Assembly: GCF_024397975.1 (NCBI RefSeq)
Contig: NZ_CP073745.1
Span: 2,258,501-2,322,500 of the forward strand
Source of the DNA: Bacterioplanoides sp. SCSIO 12839
GTDB taxonomy: Bacteria; Pseudomonadota; Gammaproteobacteria; Pseudomonadales; Oceanobacteraceae
DNA length: 64,000 bases
Reading direction: 5' to 3'
Under the pieces are notes generated by a model. The model was not told where the DNA came from and searched no databases. It saw only the letters and a program-made list of their open reading frames with translations. A program made the position numbers and the translations under genes. Below, one piece after another: positions 26,104 to 34,890 of this stretch; positions within the stretch are counted from its first letter, which is position 1; each line of letters begins with the position of its first letter.

Positions 26104-26347
26104 GGAAGGTTACTCAGATGATTAATATTTAACACCACGATTGTCCTGAAAAAGCCGGACTGTGGTCTGACCTTGGCCGGAGAATATAACGGAACGTAGC
26201 AAATCACCAAGAGCCAAACGTATTTTCCTGACCACTTTGGCAGGATTTGTTCAATTATTGCAATTTGCCGAGATACTCAGGCAGACGCGAGCACCGCCGT
26301 CAGTTAAACTACGCCGCTTTGTTTACAAGTAACACCCGGAGCCATTC

Positions 26348-26890
26348 ATGAGCCGCTACAGTCAGGAAATTAAAGATGCCATTCGTACCGTACCGAACTG
26401 GCCAGAAGAAGGTGTCATGTTTCGCGACATTATGCCCCTGCTGCAAGACGCTCAGGTATTTCGCATGCTGATCGACAGCTTTGTTCACCGTTATCAGGGA
26501 ATGCAACTGGATGCCATCGCCGCAATCGATGCGCGCGGTTTTATTCTGGGCGCGCCATTGGCATACGAGCTGGGCCTGAGCCTGGTTCCGGTTCGTAAAA
26601 AAGGAAAGCTACCCTTTGAAACCGTGACTCAGGATTACGACCTCGAATACGGCAGTGCCACCATTGAATTACACACCGATGCCTTTAAAGCCGGAGACCG
26701 CGTACTGGTAATGGACGATTTAATCGCCACCGGAGGCACCATGCTGGCGGCTTGTGAGCTGGTTCGTAAACTCGGCGCTGAAGTTGTGGAAACAGCGGCC
26801 ATTATTGATTTGCCAGACTTAAAAGGTGGCAGCAAACTGCGTGAAGCGGGTTTTGATGTCTACGCCATCTGTGAATTTGACGGCCTGTAA
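26348..26890 (+). CDS. apt: Adenine phosphoribosyltransferase
   Basis: Converts adenine and PRPP to AMP and pyrophosphate. The 180-residue size is standard. The PRPP loop [17 protein letters not shown] (about residue 118) and the upstream segment [18 protein letters not shown] (about residue 60) identify the family. CCCGGAG lies seven bases before the ATG. Its divergent neighbour is a purine permease, so the two together import and trap free purine bases. Confidence 0.95.
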   Translation: MSRYSQEIKDAIRTVPNWPEEGVMFRDIMPLLQDAQVFRMLIDSFVHRYQGMQLDAIAAIDARGFILGAPLAYELGLSLVPVRKKGKLPFETVTQDYDLEYGSATIELHTDAFKAGDRVLVMDDLIATGGTMLAACELVRKLGAEVVETAAIIDLPDLKGGSKLREAGFDVYAICEFDGL

Positions 26891-26926
26891 GCAAACCAAA
26901 CAACTCTTTACCTTTGAGCAAAGCCA

Positions 26927-28042
26927 ATGACTATTCGCCACTTTGTGACTCATCACATCAGCAAAGAAAGCAACGATCCTGCGGCCACATTGCAATGCAG
27001 TGAGCACGAAGCGGACCTCGATAACGAACAAAGTGAGCGCTTTTATTCTCAGGCCACCAGCCAGCTGAAAGGCATCCTGACACAACGCGGCAGCAAGCGT
27101 TATGGTGCCTTTCACCCGGAAGTCACACTGGTGCGTGCTCAGATTCAGGACTGGAAAGGCGAGCGCCAGAGCTTTCTGGCCCTGACCCGGCGTATCAGTC
27201 AGCACTTTGCTAACAGCCTGGATAATACCCAATTTGCCATCGATGGTTATCTGGCCTTTATCTATGAAGAACTGGCCGACAGTGATCGCCTGTACCTGTT
27301 CCACCTGCGCCGCAAAACCAGTGTGTCGATTAATGCCGACATGACCTTAACTGAAACGCACTACATTGATTTTTCCAATACCGGCTTTGGCATGATGCTG
27401 AATCTGACCGACTGGCTGATACAGGAAGAAGCTAAGTACATCACGTTCAGCTACGGCCGCTCCGACAAACCAACTCAGAACCAATTTGCAGAATTTGTTG
27501 GGTTTACCGATACACTGGATACCGCCGCCGAAACCGAAGAGTTTTTGCAGATTGTTGACGAATTCAGCCAGAACTTACCGGCTGAACAAAGCTACGAATA
27601 CAAAAGCAAAGTGGTTGATTATTGCATGGAGCAAGACAAACGTGGCGAGCCGGTCGATTTCACCGATCTGGCCGATTACGTTGAATCACAAATGGAGTCA
27701 AAGCCAGAATCCCGCAGCGGCGAAGACTTCTCACACTATATTGTTGAGAGACAAAAAGAACGCCAGGCCAGCAAGCCGGCACTCACACCCGAGCAAATGG
27801 CAGAACAAGGGGCATCCACCACCGATGTCGCCGAAGCGATTAAAACGGAATTAATTCCGGATCGTAAGAAATTAAAAAGTTTTATTCGCTACAGCGGTAA
27901 AAACAAAGACATCAGCCTGAGTTTTTCCGCTGCCATGCTGGAGCAGGATATTGTTTTTGATGGCGTCAATAACCGCCTGCAGATCAATAAGCTGCCGGAA
28001 TCACTGGTCAAGCAACTGAAATCACGCGACAGCTCTGACTAA
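26927..28042 (+). CDS. yejK: Nucleoid-associated protein YejK/NdpA
   Basis: A 371-residue DNA-binding, nucleoid-associated protein. The N-terminus (IRHFVTHHISKES) and the central HYIDFSNTG segment match NdpA-family proteins, and the length is close to the E. coli protein (335) with a slightly longer middle. No membrane segment or signal is present. It follows apt by 36 bases on the same strand and ends at a strong terminator. Function in the family is nucleoid association and modulation of topology; exact role here is inferred. Confidence 0.88.
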   Translation: MTIRHFVTHHISKESNDPAATLQCSEHEADLDNEQSERFYSQATSQLKGILTQRGSKRYGAFHPEVTLVRAQIQDWKGERQSFLALTRRISQHFANSLDNTQFAIDGYLAFIYEELADSDRLYLFHLRRKTSVSINADMTLTETHYIDFSNTGFGMMLNLTDWLIQEEAKYITFSYGRSDKPTQNQFAEFVGFTDTLDTAAETEEFLQIVDEFSQNLPAEQSYEYKSKVVDYCMEQDKRGEPVDFTDLADYVESQMESKPESRSGEDFSHYIVERQKERQASKPALTPEQMAEQGASTTDVAEAIKTELIPDRKKLKSFIRYSGKNKDISLSFSAAMLEQDIVFDGVNNRLQINKLPESLVKQLKSRDSSD

Positions 28043-28050
28043 TCGTTTAA

Positions 28051-28077
28051 AAGCTGAAAAATGTTTCAGCTTTTTTT
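28051..28077. terminator. Bidirectional-looking terminator between yejK and tcdA
   Basis: Perfect 9-bp stem AAGCTGAAA/TTTCAGCTT, AATG loop, then a T-run on the plus strand. It overlaps the last codons of the convergent tcdA gene. Confidence 0.88.
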
Positions 28078-28908
28078 ACCGGCATTTTTGGCAATCCGTT
28101 CAACTACCCGGGAAGCTGCAACAAAACCAAAGGTGCCCGTGACCATAGTCGCGGCACCAAAGCCGGAGGAGCAATCCAGTCGAGTGCTGTCACCAGCGAA
28201 GGATTTGGTCTGGCACACACTGCCATCCGGCTGCGGATACGACAACTGCTCGGTAGAAAACACACAAGGAATGGAATAATTACGCGAAGGGTTGCGTGAA
28301 AAATTATATTCCCGGCGCAGCAAAGAACGTACTTTGCGCGCCAGCGGATCATTAAAGGTCTTATTTAAATCACCAATCTGAATCTGGGTCGGGTCACTCT
28401 GCCCTCCCGCAGCACCGGTTGTAATAATACGGATTTTATTACGTTTACAGTGTGCAATCAGTGCCGCTTTATTTTTTACGCTATCAATGCAATCAATCAC
28501 ATAATCCATACCTGGATGTATCAGCTCCTGCTGATTATTGGCGGTAACAAACGCCATTTTGGAATGCACCACAATATCCGGATGAATAGCTTTCAGGCGC
28601 TCAGCAACCGCATCTGTTTTTAACTGACCCACCGTATTATTCAGCGTATGAATCTGACGATTGGTATTGGTGACACAAATATCATCCATATCAATCAGCG
28701 TGATTTCACCAATGCCGGAGCGAGCCAATGCCTCCGCAGCCCAAGAACCTACACCACCAATTCCCACCACACATACGTGTGCTTGCTGTAGACGCAGTAA
28801 GCCATCAGCACCGTATAAACGGCCAATGCCACCAAAACGGTCCAGATAGTCATGAGATAAACTGGCAGGTGATAAAACAGGAGAAGATTCAGGAGGTACT
28901 GCGCTCAT
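28066..28908 (-). CDS. tcdA: tRNA threonylcarbamoyladenosine dehydratase
   Basis: An E1-like ATP-dependent enzyme that cyclises t6A37 of tRNA to ct6A. The ATP-binding VVGIGGVGSWAAEALARSGIG motif begins near residue 47, followed by the adenylation Asp/Arg segment (DMDDICVTNTNRQ). The DCIDSVKNKAALI segment near residue 135 is typical of TcdA/YgdL. I chose the ATG at 28908 because a -10-like TATACT lies at 28943-28948, implying a transcript start between upstream ATGs and this one; the frame remains open further upstream. The 280-residue length fits the family. Confidence 0.92.
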   Translation of the reverse strand: MSAVPPESSPVLSPASLSHDYLDRFGGIGRLYGADGLLRLQQAHVCVVGIGGVGSWAAEALARSGIGEITLIDMDDICVTNTNRQIHTLNNTVGQLKTDAVAERLKAIHPDIVVHSKMAFVTANNQQELIHPGMDYVIDCIDSVKNKAALIAHCKRNKIRIITTGAAGGQSDPTQIQIGDLNKTFNDPLARKVRSLLRREYNFSRNPSRNYSIPCVFSTEQLSYPQPDGSVCQTKSFAGDSTRLDCSSGFGAATMVTGTFGFVAASRVVERIAKNAGKKS

Positions 28909-28942
28909 CAGGGTCTCAACAGCAGGAAACATCAGATAGCGC

Positions 28943-28951
28943 AGTATATCA
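28943..28951 (-). promoter_or_regulatory. Extended -10 promoter for tcdA
   Basis: Minus strand TGATATACT is an extended -10 element placed about 35 bases before the chosen tcdA ATG, and close to the 3' end of the preceding gene. Confidence 0.45.
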
Positions 28952-28960
28952 GAATGGCAT

Positions 28961-29605
28961 TTATACCGAAGGGGTGGCAGCAATTAACTGGGACTTCTGA
29001 GAGGCCACCTGAGGTTTTTTACGCAACCAACGTGCAGTTTGAGAAATACGACGTAAGCTGGGCTCACCGCTATCAAAAGCCTGCTGAATCGTTTGTAATT
29101 CAGATCGTGGCAGCGTGCCCATCAGACCGTGCTTCAATTCTGGAATCGGGGCAATACGCGCCGTTAATACAGCCACCATATCTCCAAGAAAATCCGCTGA
29201 CAAACGTGCATGTTCATGATAATTGATGGTCAAAGAAACAAACTCACCTTCCTGGGCCAGAACAATCAGGTCATTTTTCTGCAGAGCCCCTTTGAACGCT
29301 GTCATAAAGTGCTCAAAGTCCTGGCCAACAAACACCGATTGATCCGTTACGACCGCCATCACATCCATCCATAATTGACGGAAACGACGCTGACTGATTT
29401 TGTCTTCCACTACCTTGAATTCAAGACGTTCCGGTAAGATTTGAGACTCTGCAGCAGAATCCTCCGTTGGCTGCACGTACAGTGCTGTCGCAAACCAGGG
29501 TTTGTCTAATGTTTCAAAAAAGCCGACTCCCTTCAGCTCTGCACTGCTGGCAACTGACGATAACGACAAGCCAACCACTAACCACAAAGCTTTGATTGCG
29601 TTCAT
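28961..29605 (-). CDS. Chalcone-isomerase-like secreted protein
   Basis: A 214-residue protein with a signal peptide (residues 1-21, SSVASSA cleavage). The mature part has the bacterial chalcone_isomerase-like pattern (GVGFFETLDKPWFATALYV, then LEFKVVEDKISQRRFRQLW near residue 65, and GEFVSLTINYH near residue 122). No catalytic flavonoid chemistry is expected; these periplasmic proteins are of unknown function. GAGGTG precedes the ATG. It is upstream of tcdA with a 52-base gap; a 142-bp repeat lies some 180 bases before it on the other side. Confidence 0.75.
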   Translation of the reverse strand: MNAIKALWLVVGLSLSSVASSAELKGVGFFETLDKPWFATALYVQPTEDSAAESQILPERLEFKVVEDKISQRRFRQLWMDVMAVVTDQSVFVGQDFEHFMTAFKGALQKNDLIVLAQEGEFVSLTINYHEHARLSADFLGDMVAVLTARIAPIPELKHGLMGTLPRSELQTIQQAFDSGEPSLRRISQTARWLRKKPQVASQKSQLIAATPSV

Positions 29606-29786
29606 TAATACACCTCAGATTTGAACGACGATTCAATAGGTTCACAACATACGGTATCACCTAACAATTAACTGTGATTCAGTTAACGTTTAACCACCAT
29701 ATTGTTTTTTTGGCGGAATATACAGAACTTACGTCAATCGGATGGCACAAAAATGACAAACTTATAGGTATTTCAGCAATGTCCAT
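29606..29786. other. Leader region of chalcone-isomerase-like gene
   Basis: About 180 bases with no gene. It carries a ribosome site for the minus-strand gene (GAGGTG) and AT-rich stretches. No clear promoter could be singled out. Confidence 0.4.
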
Positions 29787-29928
29787 GCAGGCTATTGAAA
29801 AATGTTTCTGAGGAAGCCAGAACAAGGCAAAAATCAGCGAAAACGCGCAGTTTATAAGTAATAAATGAGCATTTTGAGCTGATTTTTAACGCCGTAATGG
29901 CAACGTAAGTAGTTTTTCAACAACCTGC
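29787..29928. mobile_element. MITE-like 142-bp palindromic repeat
   Basis: Imperfect terminal inverted repeats of 16 bp (GCAGGCTATTGAAAAA and GCAGGTTGTTGAAAAA in inverted orientation, 14 of 16 match) enclose a non-coding body. Inside, a perfect 10-bp inverted repeat (AAAAATCAGC at 29829-29838, GCTGATTTTT at 29878-29887) makes a second stem. The right end reaches the stop codon of the Rrf2 gene. No transposase is present, so it would depend on one in trans or be an old repetitive extragenic element. Whether it is multi-copy cannot be seen here. Confidence 0.65.
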
Positions 29929-30395
29929 TAGAGATTAATCAGTTGAATTCGATCAGATTGATCAATCAGGTCGCGGTAGAGTCGATCCTGCATTTCAGGC
30001 TTACGGATATCTTCCAGGGTTACACGCGCCAGAACCCGCATCATCAGTGTATTGATGCCTCCCCAACTGCTGGAAAGCGAACAATGCGCGGTAATATCAC
30101 ATTGGTGATTATCAACACTACACTCTGTCAGTGCGACTGGCCCTTCAAATGCCTGAACCACATCCAGAATCCGGATTTGTGACGGCGCTAACGCCAGACG
30201 ATAGCCACCTTTTGAACCGCGCTGGGCAATCACCAGGCCACTGTCTGCCAGTGCTTTCATCACCTTGCGAACGGTTGGCAACGGCAAACCGGTAGAATCC
30301 ACAAGATTCTCCGTCGATAATTTCACAGAGCCAGCGCGGGCCAGTTGATCCAGCACCACCACGCCATAATCGGTTAATTTGCCAATTTTCAGCAT
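29928..30395 (-). CDS. Rrf2 family regulator (SUF-type iron-sulfur regulator)
   Basis: A 155-residue winged-helix regulator with the Rrf2 opening LKIGKLTDYGVVVLDQLAR and the recognition region TGLPLPTVRKVMKALADSGLV. Three Cys at about residues 92, 99 and 105 (ECSVDNHQC, then HC) can bind an iron-sulfur cluster, and the surrounding sequence is closest to SUF-system regulators. The suf genes it would normally accompany are not in the window, so its targets are elsewhere. The stop codon overlaps the end of the MITE-like repeat by one base, which suggests the repeat inserted at the gene's 3' end. Confidence 0.88.
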   Translation of the reverse strand: MLKIGKLTDYGVVVLDQLARAGSVKLSTENLVDSTGLPLPTVRKVMKALADSGLVIAQRGSKGGYRLALAPSQIRILDVVQAFEGPVALTECSVDNHQCDITAHCSLSSSWGGINTLMMRVLARVTLEDIRKPEMQDRLYRDLIDQSDRIQLINL

Positions 30396-30521
30396 GTATT
30401 TTGAGGTCTTATTCGTGCAATAAAGTCAGAATGATAACACGAAGCATCTTCACAAATGTGCCGCCATGTTTTAGCGTTGCGCTCCTGACTTTAAAATCAA
30501 TGCTTTAAGGAGAGATCCAGA

Positions 30522-31142
30522 ATGCGCTCTACAGCCAATAAAATACTGGCGCTATTTACTCTGATGTCATCATTACTGATGACCCAGTTACAGGCAGAAG
30601 AAGCTGCGACAACAACAGCCGCTCCAACCAACAACGATGATCTGGTCGCGGTCGTGATTGAAACCAACCGTGGTGATATTGAGCTGTCTTTAAACCGCAG
30701 CAAGGCTCCGATCAGCGTTGACAACTTCCTGACCTATATCGAAGCGAAGCACTACGACGGCACTATTTTTCACCGCGTGATTCGTGACTTTATGATTCAG
30801 GGCGGTGGTTTTGATGAAAACATGATTCAGAAAGCCACCCTGCCACCGATTAAAAACGAGGCAAAAAATGGCCTGTTAAATCAACGCGGTAGTATCGCGA
30901 TGGCGCGTACCAATTCTGTCGACAGCGCAACCAGTCAGTTTTTTATTAACGTGAAAAGCAACGACTTTCTGAACCATGGTTTCCGTGACTACGGTTACGC
31001 TGTGTTTGGCCAGGTCACTAAGGGAATGGATGTGGTCGATGCCATTGCAACCACTCAGACTGGCATGCGGGACGTGCCGGTAGAAGCCATTGTGGTTAAG
31101 ACCATCAAGGTGCTTGAAAGCGAAAAAGCAGCTGCCAAATAA
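30522..31142 (+). CDS. Exported cyclophilin-type peptidyl-prolyl isomerase
   Basis: A 206-residue protein with a signal peptide (residues 1-25, ending LQAEE) and a cyclophilin domain of about 160 residues. The active-site segment [13 protein letters not shown] (about residue 83) carries the catalytic Arg and Phe; [18 protein letters not shown] (about residue 126) and the [12 protein letters not shown] segment complete the family pattern. It would speed folding of periplasmic proteins. AAGGAG lies nine bases before the ATG. It is upstream of ttcA with a 94-base gap. Confidence 0.93.
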   Translation: MRSTANKILALFTLMSSLLMTQLQAEEAATTTAAPTNNDDLVAVVIETNRGDIELSLNRSKAPISVDNFLTYIEAKHYDGTIFHRVIRDFMIQGGGFDENMIQKATLPPIKNEAKNGLLNQRGSIAMARTNSVDSATSQFFINVKSNDFLNHGFRDYGYAVFGQVTKGMDVVDAIATTQTGMRDVPVEAIVVKTIKVLESEKAAAK

Positions 31143-31236
31143 GCAATCAGGCCGCTTCTATGTTCCCTGTATGAGCAGATTTTGATATAAAGCCCGGTCA
31201 ATTCAGCCCGTGTCTTTTCAGGAGCATTACCGGCCT

Positions 31237-32175
31237 ATGCAAGACGTTTCCACGTTTGATCCAAACACATTCGACCCGACTGGCTCAGCAGCCTCAGCGG
31301 ATAGCCAGCCAGCCGTGGTCGATGCGGAAAAAGAGCGCAAGCAGAAAACCAACTTTAATAAGTTGCAAAAGCGCTTGCGCCGCAATGTCGGTAAAGCCAT
31401 CGAAGATTATAATATGATCGAAGAAGGCGATAAGATCATGGTGTGTCTGTCCGGCGGCAAAGACTCTTACACCATGCTCGACATTCTGATGAGCCTGCAG
31501 AAAAGCGCACCGGTTAAGTTTGACCTGGTCGCAGTAAACATGGATCAGAAGCAACCGGGCTTCCCGGAACATATCCTGCCTGCCTACCTCGACTCCGTTG
31601 GCGTTGATTATCATATCGTCGAAAAAGACACCTACAGCGTCGTTAAAGAAATCATCCCGGAAGGCAAAACCACCTGTGGTTTATGCTCACGCCTGCGCCG
31701 AGGCACACTGTATGGTTTTGCCGAGAAGATTGGTGCCAATAAAATTGCACTGGGCCATCACCGCGATGACATCATTGAAACCCTGTTCCTGAATATGTTT
31801 CATGGTGGCAAGCTCAAAGCCATGCCACCCAAATTATTAAGCGACGACAAAAAGCATGTGCTGATTCGCCCGCTGGCATATTGCAAAGAAAACGATATTG
31901 AGAAATTTGCTACAGCTAAGGAATTTCCGATTATTCCCTGCAACCTATGTGGCTCACAGGAGAACCTGCAGCGTCAGAACATCAAACACATGCTGGCGCA
32001 GTGGGATAAAGCCCATCCGGGGCGCAGTGAAAATATTTTTGCCGCCATCAGCAATGTGGCACCATCACAGCTAGCCGATGGTGAATTGTTTAATTTCCGT
32101 GAATTAGAGCAACAGCAGCAAGGCAGCCATTTAGGAATACGCCAGACCTTGCTGGATGTAGTGAATATTGATTGA
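31237..32175 (+). CDS. ttcA: tRNA 2-thiocytidine(32) synthetase
   Basis: This enzyme thiolates cytidine 32 of tRNA using ATP and a [4Fe-4S] cluster. The PP-loop SGGKDS (about residue 81) and two cluster motifs CGLC (about residue 150) and CNLC (about residue 240) are intact. The 312-residue product from the ATG at 31237 fits the family; an in-frame GTG at 31210 lacks a ribosome site, while AGGAG lies 12 bases before the chosen start. The C-terminal part is Gln-rich. Adjacent downstream are short repeats and a convergent gene. Confidence 0.94.
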   Translation: MQDVSTFDPNTFDPTGSAASADSQPAVVDAEKERKQKTNFNKLQKRLRRNVGKAIEDYNMIEEGDKIMVCLSGGKDSYTMLDILMSLQKSAPVKFDLVAVNMDQKQPGFPEHILPAYLDSVGVDYHIVEKDTYSVVKEIIPEGKTTCGLCSRLRRGTLYGFAEKIGANKIALGHHRDDIIETLFLNMFHGGKLKAMPPKLLSDDKKHVLIRPLAYCKENDIEKFATAKEFPIIPCNLCGSQENLQRQNIKHMLAQWDKAHPGRSENIFAAISNVAPSQLADGELFNFRELEQQQQGSHLGIRQTLLDVVNID

Positions 32176-32195
32176 GACTAAGGCTGAGCTACCGC

Positions 32196-32250
32196 TGCCT
32201 TATTGATGTGCCACTGCCTTATTAAATAGCAACGTGGCACCGCCTTATAA
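32196..32250. repeat. Short imperfect repeats and hairpin between convergent genes
   Basis: TGCCTTATT occurs at 32196 and 32215, with a variant GCCTTATAA at 32242. A perfect 7-bp inverted repeat GTGCCAC/GTGGCAC (32208-32214, 32234-32240) spans 19 bases. Possibly a bidirectional terminator with no strong T-run. Confidence 0.4.
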
Positions 32251-32772
32251 AGTACCACTAAACAACGTCGTGGTATTTAGCTTGTATTTTCCCGGCCCTT
32301 TCAGCAGCAGTGTCATGTCGTAACGCCGCTCGGTGGTGATATTTTCAGCCCGGGCGGTCAGCTTACAAAAACCCGGTTCAAGACTGGGTTTGGGCATTTC
32401 AATTTTTACCGCCAGATCTTTCGCCAGCTCTTCAACCTGAACCGTTGATACCGCCTGGGTTGGGGAACCGGCAATGCCTTTGCGTATCCACTGTAAATAC
32501 AATTGATGGCGACCAGCCTGCTCAGTACGAATCACACGAATATAGCCTTCGCCGTCACTGGATTTCCACGGACACATGCGCTGTACCTGATCCATCCAGA
32601 CCGGCATTTTATAAACCGCTTTCAGCACCTCATTCTCGCCATCAACCTTTTCACCCCCAGCATTTTCGCCAACAGCATCCTCGGCCCATGAGAATGGCAC
32701 AGCCAGACTCAGTAGCAGCATCAAAACCAGAGGGTTACGCATCACTGTTTTACGTATAAAAGGATTACACAT
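32245..32772 (-). CDS. Hypothetical secreted protein
   Basis: A 175-residue protein with a signal peptide (hydrophobic core LVLMLLLSLAVPFSWA) after a 10-residue extension. The next 20 residues are Gly/Glu-rich, then a beta-rich domain with two Cys (MCPWKS near residue 66 and GFCKLTA near residue 136) likely to form a periplasmic disulfide. CAGGAAG precedes the ATG at 32772; a second ATG at 32742 would shorten the N-region. Not recognised. It is convergent with ttcA and lies downstream of greB on the same strand. Confidence 0.7.
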   Translation of the reverse strand: MCNPFIRKTVMRNPLVLMLLLSLAVPFSWAEDAVGENAGGEKVDGENEVLKAVYKMPVWMDQVQRMCPWKSSDGEGYIRVIRTEQAGRHQLYLQWIRKGIAGSPTQAVSTVQVEELAKDLAVKIEMPKPSLEPGFCKLTARAENITTERRYDMTLLLKGPGKYKLNTTTLFSGTL

Positions 32773-32832
32773 CAGAGCTTCCTGCGATTAAATAATACAT
32801 CCAATAAGACTAGCATCTGCTGCGCTGAGCGC

Positions 32833-33387
32833 TTAATGATTATCAGCCCAGCGATGCATTGGTGGTTCGCCGGTGTCCCAAGCGGGCTTGTCGTAGGCAA
32901 TGGCGATGACGTAATAGGTTTCCAGTCCTTTAGGTAGCATCACCTCAACCTCTTCCTCCAGCGCTTTGCCCATAAGCCCACGCGCCAACGGTGCATCGAC
33001 ACTGATATAACCCCGTTTCAGGTCGATCTCGTCTTCACCGACAATTCGATAACGGTATAACTCTTCAGCATCATCTTCCAGTTCAATCCAGGCACCAAAA
33101 TACACCTTATCCGCATTGGCAGGCTTGCGATCAACAACCGTCAGCGCTTCCAGTCGTTTGCGTAAGAACCGCAACCGGCTATCAATCTGGCGCAAACGTT
33201 TTTTGCCATAGATATATTCGGCATTTTCGGAGCGATCCCCCAACTTAGCGGCATCCGACACCTGCTGAGTAACGCGCGGACGTTCTTCACGCCAAAGGTA
33301 ATCGTGCTCCTGTTGCAGCAGCTGCTCACCTTCCGGAGTGATCAACAGGCTACGTTTGGGCAATGGTTTTTTGGTGGTATCAGTCAT
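32833..33387 (-). CDS. greB: Transcription elongation factor GreB
   Basis: GreB rescues backtracked RNA polymerase by stimulating transcript cleavage. The 184-residue product has the N-terminal coiled-coil with the acidic tip (KLGDRSENAEYIYGKKRLRQID, about residue 48) that carries the catalytic Asp and Glu, followed by the FKBP-like C-terminal domain (about residues 100-165, RIVGEDEIDLKRGYISVDAPL). The YIYGKK segment and length separate it from GreA. It is divergent from the PGPGW-like gene. Confidence 0.95.
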   Translation of the reverse strand: MTDTTKKPLPKRSLLITPEGEQLLQQEHDYLWREERPRVTQQVSDAAKLGDRSENAEYIYGKKRLRQIDSRLRFLRKRLEALTVVDRKPANADKVYFGAWIELEDDAEELYRYRIVGEDEIDLKRGYISVDAPLARGLMGKALEEEVEVMLPKGLETYYVIAIAYDKPAWDTGEPPMHRWADNH

Positions 33388-33459
33388 ACATCAGAGGCCG
33401 TCATCGCATCGCAATAAATGCATGCGAGAGTACTTTTTTGATTTCATATAATTCAGAGA

Positions 33460-33738
33460 ATGATCAAGCGTAGTGCAAAATTTGCCTTAGGTATACTGTT
33501 GCTGATAGCAGGCATCATTATTACTCCATTACCCATCCCGCTAGGCCTGATCAGTATCCTGATGGGGCTTTCATTATTGATCAGCGTTGCACCTCCGCTT
33601 CGTAACTGGCTGATTTTACTACGAAAGAGATTCACTACGGTGTCTCAGACCTTAACCCGGCTGCGCCAGCATCTGCCCCGCTTTCTGCAACATGTGATTG
33701 ATGAAACAGATCCTGACAAAACAAACACCAAATGGTAA
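33460..33738 (+). CDS. Small PGPGW-like membrane protein
   Basis: A 92-residue protein with two hydrophobic helices (about residues 8-26 and 28-46) joined by a Pro/Gly turn (ITPLPIPLGLI), a layout like PGPGW putative transmembrane proteins. The C-terminal half is basic and helical (RQHLPRFLQHV). The ribosome site is weak (CAGAGA close to the ATG). Function is unknown. A Fur-box-like sequence begins at the stop codon of this gene. Confidence 0.65.
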   Translation: MIKRSAKFALGILLLIAGIIITPLPIPLGLISILMGLSLLISVAPPLRNWLILLRKRFTTVSQTLTRLRQHLPRFLQHVIDETDPDKTNTKW

Positions 33739-33752
33739 TTATTATCATTTAC
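33734..33752. promoter_or_regulatory. Fur-box-like operator
   Basis: GGTAATTATTATCATTTAC matches 14 of 19 positions of the consensus Fur box. Its right end overlaps the -35 hexamer of the promoter described next, the position expected for repression by iron-loaded Fur. AT-richness makes chance matches possible. Confidence 0.45.
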
Positions 33753-33776
33753 AAAATAAATTGGATCGTTTACATT
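33748..33776 (+). promoter_or_regulatory. Promoter of 25-codon ORF
   Basis: TTTACA, 17 bases, TACATT forms a good sigma-70 promoter with start near 33783, about 40 bases before a ribosome site and ATG at 33823. Confidence 0.55.
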
Positions 33777-33822
33777 CTCTTTGTGCTTATTTGAGTGTTG
33801 ACCCGAACACAGGAGATAAACA

Positions 33823-33900
33823 ATGGAAAATTACATCAGTGGTCTGGCCGGTGTTATGTTGATTGGCTTTTGTATTACCGTTCTGACATTGCCGGTCTGA
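33823..33900 (+). CDS. Predicted 25-residue membrane microprotein
   Basis: ATG at 33823 has a strong AGGAG seven bases upstream and opens a 25-codon frame (MENYISGLAGVML, then IGFCITVLTLPV) ending in TGA at 33898-33900. Nearly the whole peptide is one membrane-spanning helix with a short polar N-terminus. A recognisable promoter and a Fur-box-like site lie upstream, and a bidirectional terminator follows, so it forms a complete small transcription unit. It is too short for family assignment; it is not accompanied by a larger membrane-complex gene here. Confidence 0.6.
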   Translation: MENYISGLAGVMLIGFCITVLTLPV

Positions 33901-33960
33901 TTGCACCACTGGCAAAGTAACATGAAGAAAAGAACCCTCTTCTTCCAATATCAGATATAA

Positions 33961-33997
33961 AAAAACCGCCCTGCTGTCATCCAACAGGGCGGTTTTT
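33961..33997. terminator. Bidirectional terminator between microprotein gene and sucD
   Basis: Stem of 13 bp (AAAAACCGCCCTG/CAGGGCGGTTTTT) with an 11-base loop and T-runs on both strands, serving the plus-strand microprotein unit and the minus-strand suc operon. Confidence 0.92.
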
Positions 33998-34014
33998 TAT
34001 TGACTGAAGGTAAC

Positions 34015-34887
34015 TTACCAGCCAGTCACTTCTTTCAGTGCATCACCGATCTGAGCCAGAGAGCGCACAGTTTTAACACCAGCGTCTTCCAGAGCAGCAA
34101 ACTTCTCATCAGCAGTACCTTTACCACCAGAGATAATGGCACCAGCGTGACCCATACGCTTACCTTTTGGTGCGGTAACACCAGCAATGTAAGAAACCAC
34201 TGGCTTGGTTACGTTAGCTTTGATGTAAGCTGCTGCTTCTTCTTCAGCAGTACCACCAATTTCACCAATCATAACAATGGCTTCAGTTTGCGGATCGTTC
34301 TGGAACAGCTCCAGAATGTCGATAAAGTTAGAACCCGGGATTGGGTCACCACCGATACCAACACAGGTAGACTGGCCAAAGCCGTAATCAGTAGTCTGCT
34401 TAACCGCTTCATAAGTCAGAGTACCGGAACGGGAAACGATACCCACTTTACCAGGCAGGTGAATGTGACCCGGCATAATACCGATCTTACATTCTCCCGG
34501 AGTGATTACGCCCGGGCAGTTAGGACCAACCAAACGCACACCCAGCTCATCACACTTCACTTTACATTCCAGCATATCCAGAACCGGGATGTGCTCAGTG
34601 ATACATACGATCAGCTTGATACCTGCGTTTGCAGCTTCCAGGATAGAATCCTTACAGAAAGGTGCTGGTACGTAGATAACAGAAGCGTCTGCGCCAGTGG
34701 CTTCAACCGCTTCAGCAACCGTGTTGAATACTGGTAAACCCAGGTGCTCAGTGCCACCTTTGCCTGGCGTTACACCGCCAACCATTTGTGTGCCATAAGC
34801 AATTGCTTGCTCAGAGTGGAAAGTACCCTGACCGCCAGTGAAACCCTGACAGATAACTTTGGTGTCTTTATTAATTAAAACTGACAT
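34015..34887 (-). CDS. sucD: Succinyl-CoA synthetase alpha subunit
   Basis: Catalyses the substrate-level phosphorylation step of the TCA cycle with SucC, in the cytoplasm. The 290-residue product has the CoA-binding Rossmann domain ([14 protein letters not shown] at the N-terminus) and the phosphohistidine loop [16 protein letters not shown] near residue 247. NCPGVITPG near residue 124 is also diagnostic. It starts three bases after sucC ends on the same strand and is the last gene of the block before a terminator. Confidence 0.97.
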   Translation of the reverse strand: MSVLINKDTKVICQGFTGGQGTFHSEQAIAYGTQMVGGVTPGKGGTEHLGLPVFNTVAEAVEATGADASVIYVPAPFCKDSILEAANAGIKLIVCITEHIPVLDMLECKVKCDELGVRLVGPNCPGVITPGECKIGIMPGHIHLPGKVGIVSRSGTLTYEAVKQTTDYGFGQSTCVGIGGDPIPGSNFIDILELFQNDPQTEAIVMIGEIGGTAEEEAAAYIKANVTKPVVSYIAGVTAPKGKRMGHAGAIISGGKGTADEKFAALEDAGVKTVRSLAQIGDALKEVTGW

Positions 34888-34890
34888 GTC

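Noticed and set aside
26104-26347. Purine riboswitch before the permease or apt
   Set aside because: I could not find the expected three-way-junction pattern; no strong hairpin stands out.
33823-33900. 25-codon ORF as a KdpF or CydX subunit
   Set aside because: There is no kdpABC or cytochrome bd operon adjacent and no clear sequence match.
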